The position numbers and the translations under genes were made by a program. Of a stretch of DNA of 64,000 bases, positions 37,560-46,151 are shown piece after piece; the first letter of the stretch is position 1, and each line of letters opens with the position of its first letter. Source of the DNA: UBA6244 sp041582875 (GTDB taxonomy: Bacteria > Bacteroidota > Bacteroidia > Bacteroidales > F082); assembly GCA_041582875.1 (NCBI GenBank), contig JBFHGX010000003.1, positions 1-64,000 of the forward strand. Direction: 5' to 3'. The notes beneath the pieces are model-generated. The model did not search any database, was not told where the DNA came from, and saw nothing but the letters and a program-made list of their open reading frames with translations.

Positions 37560-38327
37560 TTAAAAACTGTTGATGGTAAATCCACCGTCTACAGTAATAC
37601 ACTGTCCGGTGACATACGATGAAGCCGGCATACACAAAAAGCATACCACCCGTGCAACTTCTGCCGGACTGGCAATTCGGCCAATAGGTGTTTTTTCGAG
37701 AATCTCGTTGAGGTAGTCTTTGTTTTCGAAAAGCTTTTCAACCAGTGGTGTCATGGTGTACCAGGGTGCCACAGCGTTTACACGGATGTGATCGGAAGCC
37801 CATTCAACGGCAAGATTGCGTGTAAGCTGCAATAATGCAGCTTTGGTCATGCCATAGGGCGCACCCGTCCGGATATGTGTTAGTCCGGCCACCGAAAGCA
37901 TGTTCACCAACGTGGCTTCCCCTGAAACTTTCAAAAGAGGATACATGGACTGACTAAGGGAGAAATTACTATGCATGTTGGTTTGTAGAATATGATGGTA
38001 TTCTGAAACAGAATATTCAGTCATTTTCTTGCGGATATTTGTCCCCACATTGTTGACTAAAATGTCCAATCTCCCTATGGATTTCACCCAATTGGATAAC
38101 TTCTCACGATCTGCTTCTGTAGAAACATCAGCAGTTGTACCCGAGGCTTTTAGTCCTGCTTCATTTAGCTGGGTTACAAATTTTTCCACATCCGATTCAT
38201 TCCTTGAAACGATCAATACATGCGCTCCCAATTCGGCCATTTCTTTCGCTATGGCTCGGCCTATTCCTTTGGTGCTGCCTGTAATCAGGGCAGTTTTTCC
38301 TGCTAACGACCAATAGTTCTTTTTCAT
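37560..38327 (-). CDS. Short-chain dehydrogenase/reductase (tropinone-reductase-like)
   Basis: 255 residues from the ATG at 38327 (an in-frame upstream start at 38387 would add 20 residues with no domain and is not favoured). Rossmann fold with TGSTKGIG near residue 17-24 for NAD(P), NNVGTN in the middle, then the catalytic Ser in NMLSVAG and the YGMTK Tyr/Lys pair, and a C-terminal substrate loop ending VDGGFTINSF. It reduces or oxidises a carbonyl or alcohol group; the substrate is unknown. It is co-transcribed with the metallophosphoesterase and divergent from the gene at 38392. Confidence 0.88.
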   Translation of the reverse strand: MKKNYWSLAGKTALITGSTKGIGRAIAKEMAELGAHVLIVSRNESDVEKFVTQLNEAGLKASGTTADVSTEADREKLSNWVKSIGRLDILVNNVGTNIRKKMTEYSVSEYHHILQTNMHSNFSLSQSMYPLLKVSGEATLVNMLSVAGLTHIRTGAPYGMTKAALLQLTRNLAVEWASDHIRVNAVAPWYTMTPLVEKLFENKDYLNEILEKTPIGRIASPAEVARVVCFLCMPASSYVTGQCITVDGGFTINSF

Positions 38328-38391
38328 CTCGCTCTTTTTTATGGATGCAAAAGTGTCGAAAATTTTGGATTGACTACCTTTGAGCAAAAAA

Positions 38392-39087
38392 ATGGCGAAG
38401 GTTATTGTTGCTTCTTCTATTCCTCCGCAAGCTTTAAAACAGCTTGAAAAACAATTTGAGTTGATATTGTTTGAAACCGAAGGAATAACCTATTCGGCGA
38501 TTTCCAATCATCCGGATGTGTTTATATGTCCGTTCGGAGAGCAGTTGATCACAACAGAAAACCTGCCGCAACCGATGAAACAAGCTTTTCAAACACATAA
38601 TCTGAATTATGAAGAAGGTTCGCTTCCTATTGGGATGCGTTATCCGGAAAGTGCCCATTTTAATGCGGTGGTTACGCCAAAGTTTTTCATTCACAATTTA
38701 AACCACACTGACCCCATATTACTTGCCTGTCATTCCGATAAATCGCATATTCATGTAAATCAGGCCTATACAAGATGTAATTTACTTGCTTTGCGCGATG
38801 ATTGGTTCATTACCTCCGATCGGGGAATCGAGAAAACCTTATTGAATCATTCATTGCATGTTTTGTATGTAAATCCTCAAGGGATTCAATTACCTGGCTT
38901 TAAACATGGTTTTTTTGGAGGAACTGGTGGAATTTACAATAACACGGTGTATTTTATTGGGGATTTATCTCAACATACTCAGGGAGAACAAGTTGTTAAA
39001 CTACTTACTTGTTTAGGTTATCAAATACATTTCCTGTACGATGGTCCATTGTTTGATGGCGGGAGTTTGTTCTTTCTCAGTAAATAG
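38392..39087 (+). CDS. Uncharacterised protein, possibly DUF6873-like
   Basis: 231 residues from the ATG at 38392 (a TTG 12 bases upstream is possible). No signal peptide or membrane helix; it is likely cytoplasmic. Visible motifs are HSDKSHIHVNQAYTRCN in the middle, GFFGGTGGIYNN, and a C-terminal LYDGPLFDGGSLFF. The pattern resembles the GME-fold DUF6873 family, for which I know no established function. TACCTTTG at 38375-38382 fits a -7 element and would give an almost leaderless mRNA. It is divergent from the SDR gene across only ~64 bases. Confidence 0.6.
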   Translation: MAKVIVASSIPPQALKQLEKQFELILFETEGITYSAISNHPDVFICPFGEQLITTENLPQPMKQAFQTHNLNYEEGSLPIGMRYPESAHFNAVVTPKFFIHNLNHTDPILLACHSDKSHIHVNQAYTRCNLLALRDDWFITSDRGIEKTLLNHSLHVLYVNPQGIQLPGFKHGFFGGTGGIYNNTVYFIGDLSQHTQGEQVVKLLTCLGYQIHFLYDGPLFDGGSLFFLSK

Positions 39088-39150
39088 ACTAACCGCAGAG
39101 TTTCGCAAAACACTACGCAGAGTCATGCAAATAAAAAACACTGAGTTACA
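39088..39150. repeat. CGCAGAG-type degenerate intergenic repeat
   Basis: ACCGCAGAGTTTCGCAAA and CTACGCAGAGTCATGCAAA are two imperfect copies of a short CGCAGAG-n-GCA unit. Such units are commonly scattered between genes. No ORF is present; aspS begins at 39251. Confidence 0.35.
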
Positions 39151-39250
39151 ATTAAGTTAAACATTTCTTCATCCCATCAATTTTCTTAATTTCGCAGCCT
39201 TAAAATTACTTGACCATAAAATCTTACTACGGATCTTAAAATAGAATATC

Positions 39251-41011
39251 ATGTTGCGAACACATACTTGCGGAGCACTTACCATAGCTGATGTAAATAA
39301 ACAAGTTACCCTATCGGGATGGGTACAAAAAACCCGTGATAAAGGAGGTTTAATCTGGATTGATTTACGCGACCGTTATGGCATTACCCAGCTGTTGATG
39401 GAAGAAGGTCGCACCGCAGCTGAGGTCATCGAAATTGCCCGTACCCTGGGACGTGAATTTGTAATTTCCGTTCGGGGAAAAGTGATCGAGCGTGAATCGA
39501 AGAACCCAAAGATGGCTACAGGCGATGTAGAAATTGATGTCACCTCCATCCAACTACTGAATAAATCGAAAACACCACCTTTCACCATCGAAGATAAAAC
39601 CGATGGAGGAGAAGAGCTCCGTCTGAAATACCGTTATCTCGATTTGCGTCGCAACCCGCTTAAAGAGAACTTGATGCTGCGTCATAAATTGTCGCTTGAG
39701 ACACGCAAATACCTCGACAGCCAAATGTTTGTTGAGATTGAAACACCCTACCTCATCAAGTCTACTCCCGAAGGAGCTCGGGACTTTGTGGTGCCTTCGC
39801 GCATGAATGAAGGCCAGTTTTATGCCCTTCCCCAATCTCCTCAAACCTTTAAACAATTGTTAATGGTAGCGGGTTACGATCGTTACTACCAAGTGGTAAA
39901 ATGTTTCCGTGATGAAGACCTGCGTGCTGACCGTCAGCCTGAGTTTACCCAAATCGACTGTGAAATGGCCTTTGTGGAGCAGGAAGATATCCTGAACACC
40001 TTCGAAGGGTTGATTAAGTACCTATTCAAAGAAGTAAAGGGTGTTGACATTGAAAAAATGCCCCGCATGACCTATGATGATGCCATGAAATTATACGGAT
40101 CCGACAAACCGGATTTGCGTTTCGGGATGCAGTTTGTGGAGTTAAACGAGTTGGCCAAGGACAAGGGGTTCTCCATTTTCGATGAAGCTGAATTGGTGGT
40201 GGGCTTTAATGCTTCCGGATGTGCCGGATACACCCGCAAACAACTTGATGGTTTAACCGACTTTGTCAGAAAACCTCAAGTCGGTGCCAAAGGGCTTGTT
40301 TATGTTAAATACAACGAAGATGGAACGTTTAAATCTTCGGTTGATAAATTTTATACCCAGGACGACCTAAAGGCATGGGCCGAAAAAATGGATGCCCAAC
40401 CAGGAGATTTAATGTTAATCCTTTCCGGAGATGCAGAAAAAACGCGTAAACAACTCAACGTATTGCGTTTGCATATGGGAGACCTGCTTGAACTAAAGGA
40501 TCCATACAATTACAATCCTCTTTGGGTGGTCGATTTTCCATTGCTTGAATGGGACGAGGAACATGAGCGTTACCATGCCATGCACCATCCCTTCACGTCA
40601 CCCAAACCACAAGATATTGTGTTATTGGAAACCGATCCCGGAGCTGTTCGTGCCAACGCTTACGACTTTGTTATCAATGGTGTTGAAATTGGTGGAGGGT
40701 CCATCCGTATCCACGACCGCGATTTACAGAAACTTATGTTTAAACACTTGGGATTTACCGATGAACAAGCTCAGGATCAGTTTGGCTTCCTAATGAATGC
40801 TTTCGAATATGGTGCACCTCCTCACGGAGGAATTGCTTTTGGATTCGACCGCTTGGCTGCTTTGTTTGGGGGACAGGATTCTATCCGCGACTTTATTGCT
40901 TTCCCAAAAAACAACAATGGTCGCGATGTTATGATTGATAGTCCAAGTGTAATTGCAAATGAACAGTTAGATGAACTTAATTTAAAGGTTGTCCTGCCTA
41001 AAAAAGGCTAG
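39251..41011 (+). CDS. aspS: Aspartate--tRNA ligase
   Basis: 586 residues, the length of bacterial-type AspRS. An OB-fold (1-105, SGWVQKTRDKGGLIWIDLRD) is followed by class II motif 1, motif 2 (CFRDEDLRADRQPEFTQID, about 215-235), the bacterial GAD insertion (about 275-410) and motif 3 (GGIAFGFDRLAALFGG, about 530-545). It charges tRNA-Asp, and since asnS is present in the window it need not mischarge tRNA-Asn. It is monocistronic with a good terminator. A TAATTTCG just upstream is a near match to the -7 consensus. Confidence 0.98.
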   Translation: MLRTHTCGALTIADVNKQVTLSGWVQKTRDKGGLIWIDLRDRYGITQLLMEEGRTAAEVIEIARTLGREFVISVRGKVIERESKNPKMATGDVEIDVTSIQLLNKSKTPPFTIEDKTDGGEELRLKYRYLDLRRNPLKENLMLRHKLSLETRKYLDSQMFVEIETPYLIKSTPEGARDFVVPSRMNEGQFYALPQSPQTFKQLLMVAGYDRYYQVVKCFRDEDLRADRQPEFTQIDCEMAFVEQEDILNTFEGLIKYLFKEVKGVDIEKMPRMTYDDAMKLYGSDKPDLRFGMQFVELNELAKDKGFSIFDEAELVVGFNASGCAGYTRKQLDGLTDFVRKPQVGAKGLVYVKYNEDGTFKSSVDKFYTQDDLKAWAEKMDAQPGDLMLILSGDAEKTRKQLNVLRLHMGDLLELKDPYNYNPLWVVDFPLLEWDEEHERYHAMHHPFTSPKPQDIVLLETDPGAVRANAYDFVINGVEIGGGSIRIHDRDLQKLMFKHLGFTDEQAQDQFGFLMNAFEYGAPPHGGIAFGFDRLAALFGGQDSIRDFIAFPKNNNGRDVMIDSPSVIANEQLDELNLKVVLPKKG

Positions 41012-41033
41012 TCCTCCTTTGGCTTAAAATACA

Positions 41034-41069
41034 AACCCACTTTTCAGTGACTGAAAGGTGGGTTTTTTT
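41034..41069 (+). terminator. Intrinsic terminator after aspS
   Basis: AACCCACTTTTCAG pairs (one G-U) with CTGAAAGGTGGGTT around a short loop, followed by T7. Confidence 0.9.
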
Positions 41070-41101
41070 GAGAAAAACACTCTTTGTAACAAATATCTGG
41101 A

Positions 41102-41383
41102 TTAAACTTCATTTTTGCTATGAGGCCAAAAAACCAGCAGCTCAACGCTTTGATTGTTAATCTGATAATATAAACTTACATGTTTATTGATCAATGCTTT
41201 ACGGACTTCTTTTCTTTTTATTGATTTAAACATCAATGGAAATTCAGATATCAATTGGATTGTTGAAAATACTTCTTTAACAAAATGATCAACTGCTTGT
41301 TCTGACCAGTTTTGTCGAAGATAGTCAATCACTTCTTCAAATGATTCAGTAGATTTCACTGTCCATCTGATTTCATATTTCAC
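41102..41383 (-). CDS. RelE/ParE-family toxin
   Basis: 93 residues, basic, with the RelE/ParE fold pattern: an N-terminal YEIRWTVKSTESFEEVIDYL strand-helix, a helix, then LMFKSIKRKEVRKALINKH and SLYYQINNQSVELLVFW strands. Members either cut mRNA on the ribosome or inhibit gyrase. It overlaps the upstream partner by four bases (ATGA type), the classic toxin-antitoxin coupling. The C-terminus is slightly shorter than in most ParE proteins. Toxicity cannot be predicted from sequence. Confidence 0.85.
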   Translation of the reverse strand: MKYEIRWTVKSTESFEEVIDYLRQNWSEQAVDHFVKEVFSTIQLISEFPLMFKSIKRKEVRKALINKHVSLYYQINNQSVELLVFWPHSKNEV

Positions 41384-41607
41384 GAAAGAAAGCTTTTATA
41401 TTTCGTCAGTTGCTCCTCATGAGAAGTGAATCTATGTTCTTTAGCATTTTCTTGGGCTTCAGTAATTTCTGTTTGAAGTGCCTTGGGTAAGTCATCCCAA
41501 CATTCCTGATGATCTTTTTTTAAAAACTCCAGGTAATTAATTAAGTCTTCACTTTGAAGATTAATTATCCAGTTGATTAGATTATATTTTCTGTTTTCCA
41601 GATTCAT
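41380..41607 (-). CDS. Putative antitoxin of the RelE/ParE pair
   Basis: 75 residues from the ATG at 41607; a TTG 18 bases upstream is less likely because it falls inside the 5' leader next to the -7 box. It is acidic and helical (NWIINLQSEDLINYLEFLKK, then DLPKALQTEITEAQ), with no clear ribbon-helix-helix motif. It resembles small antitoxins of Bacteroidota paired with ParE toxins. The gene order antitoxin first then toxin, the 4-base overlap and the clean upstream promoter all fit. Confidence 0.75.
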   Translation of the reverse strand: MNLENRKYNLINWIINLQSEDLINYLEFLKKDHQECWDDLPKALQTEITEAQENAKEHRFTSHEEQLTKYKSFLS

Positions 41608-41622
41608 ATTATACTTTTTTTG

Positions 41623-41653
41623 CAAAGGTAAGAATACGCTCAGCAGAAGTCAA
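41623..41653 (-). promoter_or_regulatory. Bacteroidota-type promoter of the toxin-antitoxin pair
   Basis: The minus strand reads TTG (complement of 41651-41653), 20 bases, then TACCTTTG (complement of 41623-41630). The expected leader is about 10 bases. Confidence 0.65.
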
Positions 41654-41689
41654 TGAACATTTTTGCTCATACAAACAATCAGATAAAAT

Positions 41690-43255
41690 TTACTCTACCA
41701 ACATCATTTTCTGTTTCTTTACCCAATCCTGCGTGCTTAAAGTAAAATAATACACTCCTGGCTTGAGGTTATACTCCTCAGCATGAAACACTTCGGTGTA
41801 TTTCCCTGGAGCTGTGAATTCATTGTTAATTATGGTGGTTACCTTACGACCAAACACATCATAAACCGAAAGGTTGATCACAGCAGGTTCGCGAAGCTTA
41901 AAGGAGATAAAGGTCGATGCCCTGAAAGGATTGGGATAGTTAACTTCCAAATGAATGGGAGCTTTGCTCAACGCTTCAACTTCTGGTTCTCCCACAAATT
42001 GGTCGATAATGGCTGTCATAATTGACATATTTCCACCTTGCAACCTGGCCCAAATGGGACGGACTCTTCCATTGTGCGCCACAATATTGGTGTAATCGCC
42101 AAAAAACACACTGCTATAGGGCAAAAAAGGCGACTCACTAATTTTCGAATTTTCAAAAGTGAGTCCTCCATCAGTAGAACGTGCCAGGTAAACATCGGTA
42201 TTTGAGTTGTCGTAGGCTCTGCGATCGTAGAACACCACATAAACATCTCCATTGGCCTGATCAATGGTCATCCAAGAGAAAAACTGAGCCCGTTCGGTAT
42301 CGTCATCGTTTACACGGATGGCCTCCGACCAGGTATTTCCCCCATCTTCTGATTTGGAAATCCACACGTCAGGATTGCTATCTCCATTGCTTTGGTCTGT
42401 CCAATTAACATAAATAGTTCCTTTATAGGGAGAGTTATTGCTGATATCGCAACACGTAACGGGCAATCCGTTACATCGCATGATTCCAGGCACTTCATAA
42501 TCCCATCCTCCGGTTTGTGCATTAATAAAAATATCCTCCTCGAGCCAGGTAGCTCCGGCATCCAATGACCGATCAAAAACAATTCCGGCTGGCCCTGCCC
42601 AAGCCACATAAATTTGTCCTTCGGGTCCTACCGCAGGTACTGCTCCTTCAGTAGTATTATCGCTATCTACACAATCGCCGCTAATTTCGTTGATCTGGAT
42701 GGCAGGCGACCAACTGGCTCCTGCATCAACCGATTTACTGAACATGATGTTGCTGAACATATCAGGGTCGGAAGTGCCATACTGATCGAATTGAGTCCAA
42801 GTTACATAAATGGCATTTGTAGCGCTATCCACAACAGCCCATTCCTTGTCCTGAGCTTTTGTTCCATTGAGTCCCATGTTGCTGTCATTCGACCAGGTAT
42901 TGGTTAGGATATCATATTTCTGACTTACAATTCGATCAATCCAACTACCTGAGGCAGGGTTTGCCAGATGCATAAAATAGAAGGCTCCGGCTGTATCCAC
43001 AATAATGCAAGGATCACCCCAAACACCATTTTCAGGAGATGTCAACGTACCTCTTGTCCAATTATATCCACCGTCAACTGAATAATAATAACTATTGATA
43101 TTGGCGCCAGCCAGCAGATGATCCGGATTTTTGGGATCCATGCAAATGGAAGGTTCATTGGGACTTTGGTAAGTGCTAATTTCAATATTTTCATATTGTG
43201 CTACCACAACCGAAAAAATCAGCATAGCGATAAAGGAAAGTAGAATTTTTTTCAT
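41690..43255 (-). CDS. Secreted BNR/sialidase-like repeat protein with T9SS sorting domain
   Basis: 521 residues from the ATG at 43255, which opens a signal peptide (MKKILLSFIAMLIFSVVVAQ); the upstream in-frame start is not supported. The body is a six-bladed-type propeller with Asp-box-like repeats (SVDGGYNWTRG, SVDAGASWSPA, SLDAGATWLEE, SEDGGNTWSEA, STDGGLTFENS). Sialidase catalytic residues are not evident, so enzyme activity is unproven. The tail (VNYPNPFRASTFISF, then KPGVYYFTL, KKQKMMLVE) is a T9SS sorting domain. It is a secreted, probably substrate-binding protein. A near-consensus TATTATTG lies about 20 bases upstream. Confidence 0.82.
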   Translation of the reverse strand: MKKILLSFIAMLIFSVVVAQYENIEISTYQSPNEPSICMDPKNPDHLLAGANINSYYYSVDGGYNWTRGTLTSPENGVWGDPCIIVDTAGAFYFMHLANPASGSWIDRIVSQKYDILTNTWSNDSNMGLNGTKAQDKEWAVVDSATNAIYVTWTQFDQYGTSDPDMFSNIMFSKSVDAGASWSPAIQINEISGDCVDSDNTTEGAVPAVGPEGQIYVAWAGPAGIVFDRSLDAGATWLEEDIFINAQTGGWDYEVPGIMRCNGLPVTCCDISNNSPYKGTIYVNWTDQSNGDSNPDVWISKSEDGGNTWSEAIRVNDDDTERAQFFSWMTIDQANGDVYVVFYDRRAYDNSNTDVYLARSTDGGLTFENSKISESPFLPYSSVFFGDYTNIVAHNGRVRPIWARLQGGNMSIMTAIIDQFVGEPEVEALSKAPIHLEVNYPNPFRASTFISFKLREPAVINLSVYDVFGRKVTTIINNEFTAPGKYTEVFHAEEYNLKPGVYYFTLSTQDWVKKQKMMLVE

Positions 43256-43332
43256 TTTTGTAGTGTTCAATAATATCCTGATGTTACTGAATGACAATAC
43301 ATTCAAGTAAATAGTTGTCTGATAATGATGTT

Positions 43333-44640
43333 TTAACCATGATTTGATACGCTCAGATCCAGTTGATTTTCACCTGTTGCAACCAATGTACTGATAGTTA
43401 AGTCTCCGGTAACATTCACCGCAGTGCGAATCATGTCCAATGGTCTGTCGACGGCAAAAATCAAGGCAATTCCTTCGGTTGGAATACCCACTGATGCCAG
43501 CACAATAACCAACATTACCATACCCGCACCCGGAACGGCAGCTGAACCGATGCTAGCCAATGTAGCGGTGAGCACGATGGTAAGTTGGGCCGAAAAACCC
43601 AACTCCATTCCATACACCTGAGCCAAAAACATCGCGGCAACGGCCTGATATAAACTGGTACCATCCATATTGATGGTAGCCCCAAGGGGCAATACAAAGC
43701 TGGCTGTTTCATTAGAAATACCTAATTTTTCTTCGGCCGTCTCCATGGTTAAGGGAAGCGTGGCTGCACTTGAACTCGTGGAGAATGCCAACAATTGCAC
43801 AGGAGATATGGCCCGCACAAATCGAGAATACTTGAGTGGTGAAAAGAAACGAATAATTAATGGATAAACAGCAAATATCATCAGCGCCAAACCTATCACA
43901 ACCGTAAGACTGTACAAACCCAATGCCGCAAACAGCGAAATGGAGTCGGAAGGATTATCTCCTGCCATATCCACAATCAACCCTGCCAGCAGGGCAAAAA
44001 CACCATAGGGAGCCGTCAACATGATGATGTCTATCATTTTAAGCACAATATGATTGAGGCTATCAAAGAATTTTTTTACCGGTTTTATTTTCTTTTCAGG
44101 AAGCAACACCATCGATACACCAAAGAGTATGGCAAAAAAGATAACTTGCAGCATATTGGCATTATTAGACATGGCATCGACGATATTGGAAGGGACAATA
44201 TCAATGATAAATTGCAATGGTGATTCATCGGCGATGAGTTGAGCACTATTCTCCTTTGCTTTGGCACTCTCTGCAAATTTTTGTTGAAATTCCAGGGCTT
44301 TATCCTGAGGAAACACTTTGCCGGGACGTGTCAGGTTAACAACCAACAAACCTATACTGATAGCAATAATGGTGGTGAGAATATACAACAGAATGGTTTT
44401 GAGTCCCATTCTGCTTAATTTAGAAATGTCTTTTAAGTTGCTCACCCCCCCAATCAATGAAACAATTATTAACGGAACAGCTATTAGTTTGAGTAAATTA
44501 ATGAAAATGGTTCCCCAAGGTTTAATATAATCGGTGGTGAGATCATTCCACTGAAAATTTACAGACAAGAGCCCGAAAAGGATTCCCAATGCCATTCCGA
44601 TGAGAATTTTCCAATGAAAAGCGAGTTTTTTTTTCTTCAT
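43333..44640 (-). CDS. Dicarboxylate/amino acid:cation symporter (DAACS family)
   Basis: 435 residues from the ATG at 44640 (the longer in-frame start at 44718 lacks support). Eight or more membrane segments and the family signature: the serine-rich loop STSSSAATLPLTME, then NMDGTSLYQAVAA, which is helix-hairpin HP1/TM7 of glutamate transporters, and PGAGMVMLVIVLASVG. It takes up glutamate, aspartate or C4-dicarboxylates with Na+ or H+. The upstream region holds a -7 element (44685-44692) and a hairpin. It is monocistronic. Confidence 0.93.
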   Translation of the reverse strand: MKKKKLAFHWKILIGMALGILFGLLSVNFQWNDLTTDYIKPWGTIFINLLKLIAVPLIIVSLIGGVSNLKDISKLSRMGLKTILLYILTTIIAISIGLLVVNLTRPGKVFPQDKALEFQQKFAESAKAKENSAQLIADESPLQFIIDIVPSNIVDAMSNNANMLQVIFFAILFGVSMVLLPEKKIKPVKKFFDSLNHIVLKMIDIIMLTAPYGVFALLAGLIVDMAGDNPSDSISLFAALGLYSLTVVIGLALMIFAVYPLIIRFFSPLKYSRFVRAISPVQLLAFSTSSSAATLPLTMETAEEKLGISNETASFVLPLGATINMDGTSLYQAVAAMFLAQVYGMELGFSAQLTIVLTATLASIGSAAVPGAGMVMLVIVLASVGIPTEGIALIFAVDRPLDMIRTAVNVTGDLTISTLVATGENQLDLSVSNHG

Positions 44641-44684
44641 AGGGAATAAAATTGTTATTCTGGGGGTAAAAAAATAATCCTGAC

Positions 44685-44692
44685 CAAAAATA
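44685..44692 (-). promoter_or_regulatory. Possible -7 element of the symporter (TATTTTTG)
   Basis: The minus strand reads TATTTTTG, with a TTG 23 bases further upstream, slightly longer than the common 20-base spacing. It would give a ~40-base leader. Confidence 0.4.
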
Positions 44693-44723
44693 GCTATTTT
44701 ATTCAGTTTTTCAGGCAAAATAA

Positions 44724-44751
44724 AAGGCTCAATACCATCGCATTGAGCCTT
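44724..44751 (-). terminator. Hairpin upstream of the symporter (possible leader terminator)
   Basis: AAGGCTCAAT pairs with ATTGAGCCTT around an 8-base loop. On the minus strand it is followed by TTATTTTG, a reasonable U-tract; on the plus strand it is not. No gene ends here, so it may terminate a short leader RNA reading toward the symporter. Confidence 0.45.
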
Positions 44752-44810
44752 AGTAAAATATGATTTGTTGCAGTTTGAACGAAAATTTGTAAAAAATATT
44801 TCTTTTACTA

Positions 44811-44818
44811 CAAAAATA
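44811..44818 (-). promoter_or_regulatory. Possible minus-strand -7 element (TATTTTTG)
   Basis: TATTTTTG with TTTG 18 bases upstream on the minus strand; the spacing differs from the 20 bases seen at the clearest sites, and the region is very AT-rich. It could start a leader RNA ending at the 44724-44751 hairpin. Confidence 0.25.
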
Positions 44819-44820
44819 TT

Positions 44821-44851
44821 TTGACAAATATTGCAACAAAGTGTATATTTG
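44821..44851 (+). promoter_or_regulatory. Bacteroidota-type promoter upstream of the 24-codon ORF and alpha/beta hydrolase
   Basis: TTG (44821-44823), 20 bases, then TATATTTG (44844-44851), an exact match in boxes and spacing. Transcription from about 44858 would cover the small ORF at 44879-44953 and could continue to the lipoprotein gene at 45139. Confidence 0.65.
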
Positions 44852-44878
44852 TCTCACATTAATAAATATTGAGTTAAG

Positions 44879-44953
44879 ATGGAGGAAAAATTTAATGCGA
44901 AAGCAGGACTCTTGCTACTAACTTTTGTCCTGCTTCGCTCCTCTATCACTTAA
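44879..44953 (+). CDS. Possible 24-residue small ORF (leader peptide)
   Basis: ATG GAG GAA AAA through ATC ACT TAA encodes MEEKFNAKAGLLLL, then TFVLLRSSIT: a short acidic/basic head and a hydrophobic tail. It lies ~27 bases after the promoter's -7 box. Its coding region contains an inverted repeat, AAGCAGGAC (44901-44909) with GTCCTGCTT (44927-44935), so the RNA may fold. It could be a translated leader, a small membrane peptide, or chance. There is no homology evidence. Confidence 0.3.
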   Translation: MEEKFNAKAGLLLLTFVLLRSSIT

Positions 44954-45138
44954 CATGTAACATGATCGATTTGCTTGCATAAACGTTGCATTGAGGTTGT
45001 GTTTTTTTTCGTTTTATTTCGTTTTAGTGTAACTTTCCACTTTTTTAAATCAAAATCAACGTTATTGTTGCTATTTTTATCAACATAAATAGGGTGTTAA
45101 ATTAAAATGTTTAGAAAGAACAACTAAGAAAAACAATA

Positions 45139-46041
45139 ATGAAAAGGTACAATGTAGTTGCCATGTTTGTCATTATTTTCATGGGAACATTCTTAATTTT
45201 ACTCAATGGTTGTATGAAAGATGATACTGATAATGCTTCTGCCCCTGAGGTGCAATACATCGATATAAGAAAGGCAAGAATTGCGTATAAAATTTATGGA
45301 GCCGGCGACCCATTAATCATGTGCATGGGTTATGCCACGAACATGGATTTGTGGAGTATTGATGCCATTGAGATTCTTAAAAATAAATATCAACTCATTG
45401 TATTTGACTATCGCGGCATGGGTTATAGTACGAACGCTGATACTACATTTACCATTGGCACGCTTGCCGATGATGTGAATGAACTGTTGGGAAACCTAAA
45501 TATTCCAAGGGCTCATGTTTTGGGATGGTCAATGGGGGGATATGTGGCACAGATGTTTGCCATCAAATATCCGGAAAAGGTCAATAAACTGGTGTTGTAT
45601 GCTTCAGACTGTGGTGATACAATTACGGTTAACCCTTCTCAGGATATCATTGATATTCTTTCCAATCCTACTTCTACACCATTGGAGTTGCTAAGTACCC
45701 TTTTTCCGGACGACTGGCTGGCCACGCATCCGGAACCTTGGAAATATTTACCTGATGCAATAGAGCCTTATAACAATGAGACAATTGGTTTACAGTATTA
45801 TGCAATCCAAGATTGGTTGAGTCCGGGAGGAGGTTCAGTCGGGCAGTTAAATCAATTGAATAAGCCAGTATTGCTTATTTGTGGTCTTCAGGATAAGGTA
45901 GTTCCCAGCATCAATTCTACAATGCTGGCTGATTCCATTCGAACGGCTTCTATTATTAAAGTACAAGACAGTGGTCACGGAATGATGTACCAGATGCCAG
46001 AAACTTTTGCTAATTATGTATTGACTTTTCTTTCGAATTAA
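45139..46041 (+). CDS. Alpha/beta hydrolase lipoprotein
   Basis: 300 residues. An N-terminal lipoprotein signal (FMGTFLILLNGC then MKDD) is followed by an alpha/beta-hydrolase fold: oxyanion region PLIMCMGYATNMDLW, FDYRGMGYS, nucleophile elbow GWSMGGYV (Ser around residue 134), an acid near LICGLQDKVVP, and a histidine in DSGHGMM near the C-terminus. It hydrolyses an ester or similar bond on the cell-envelope side of the inner or outer membrane. The substrate is unknown. The upstream leader is long (about 280 bases). Confidence 0.87.
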   Translation: MKRYNVVAMFVIIFMGTFLILLNGCMKDDTDNASAPEVQYIDIRKARIAYKIYGAGDPLIMCMGYATNMDLWSIDAIEILKNKYQLIVFDYRGMGYSTNADTTFTIGTLADDVNELLGNLNIPRAHVLGWSMGGYVAQMFAIKYPEKVNKLVLYASDCGDTITVNPSQDIIDILSNPTSTPLELLSTLFPDDWLATHPEPWKYLPDAIEPYNNETIGLQYYAIQDWLSPGGGSVGQLNQLNKPVLLICGLQDKVVPSINSTMLADSIRTASIIKVQDSGHGMMYQMPETFANYVLTFLSN

Positions 46042-46114
46042 TCAAATTGCAAAAGCAGGACGCATACCTCCTCCTATATTTAACCTATCACAAGTCTTTC
46101 TTCAAAAAAATAGG

Positions 46115-46122
46115 TATTTTTG
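46115..46122 (+). promoter_or_regulatory. -7 element of pfkA (TATTTTTG)
   Basis: Matches TAnnTTTG 30 bases before the ATG at 46152; no -33 TTG at the expected place. Confidence 0.35.
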
Positions 46123-46151
46123 TTTGTCCTCAACAAAAATGAAATCGTGAA

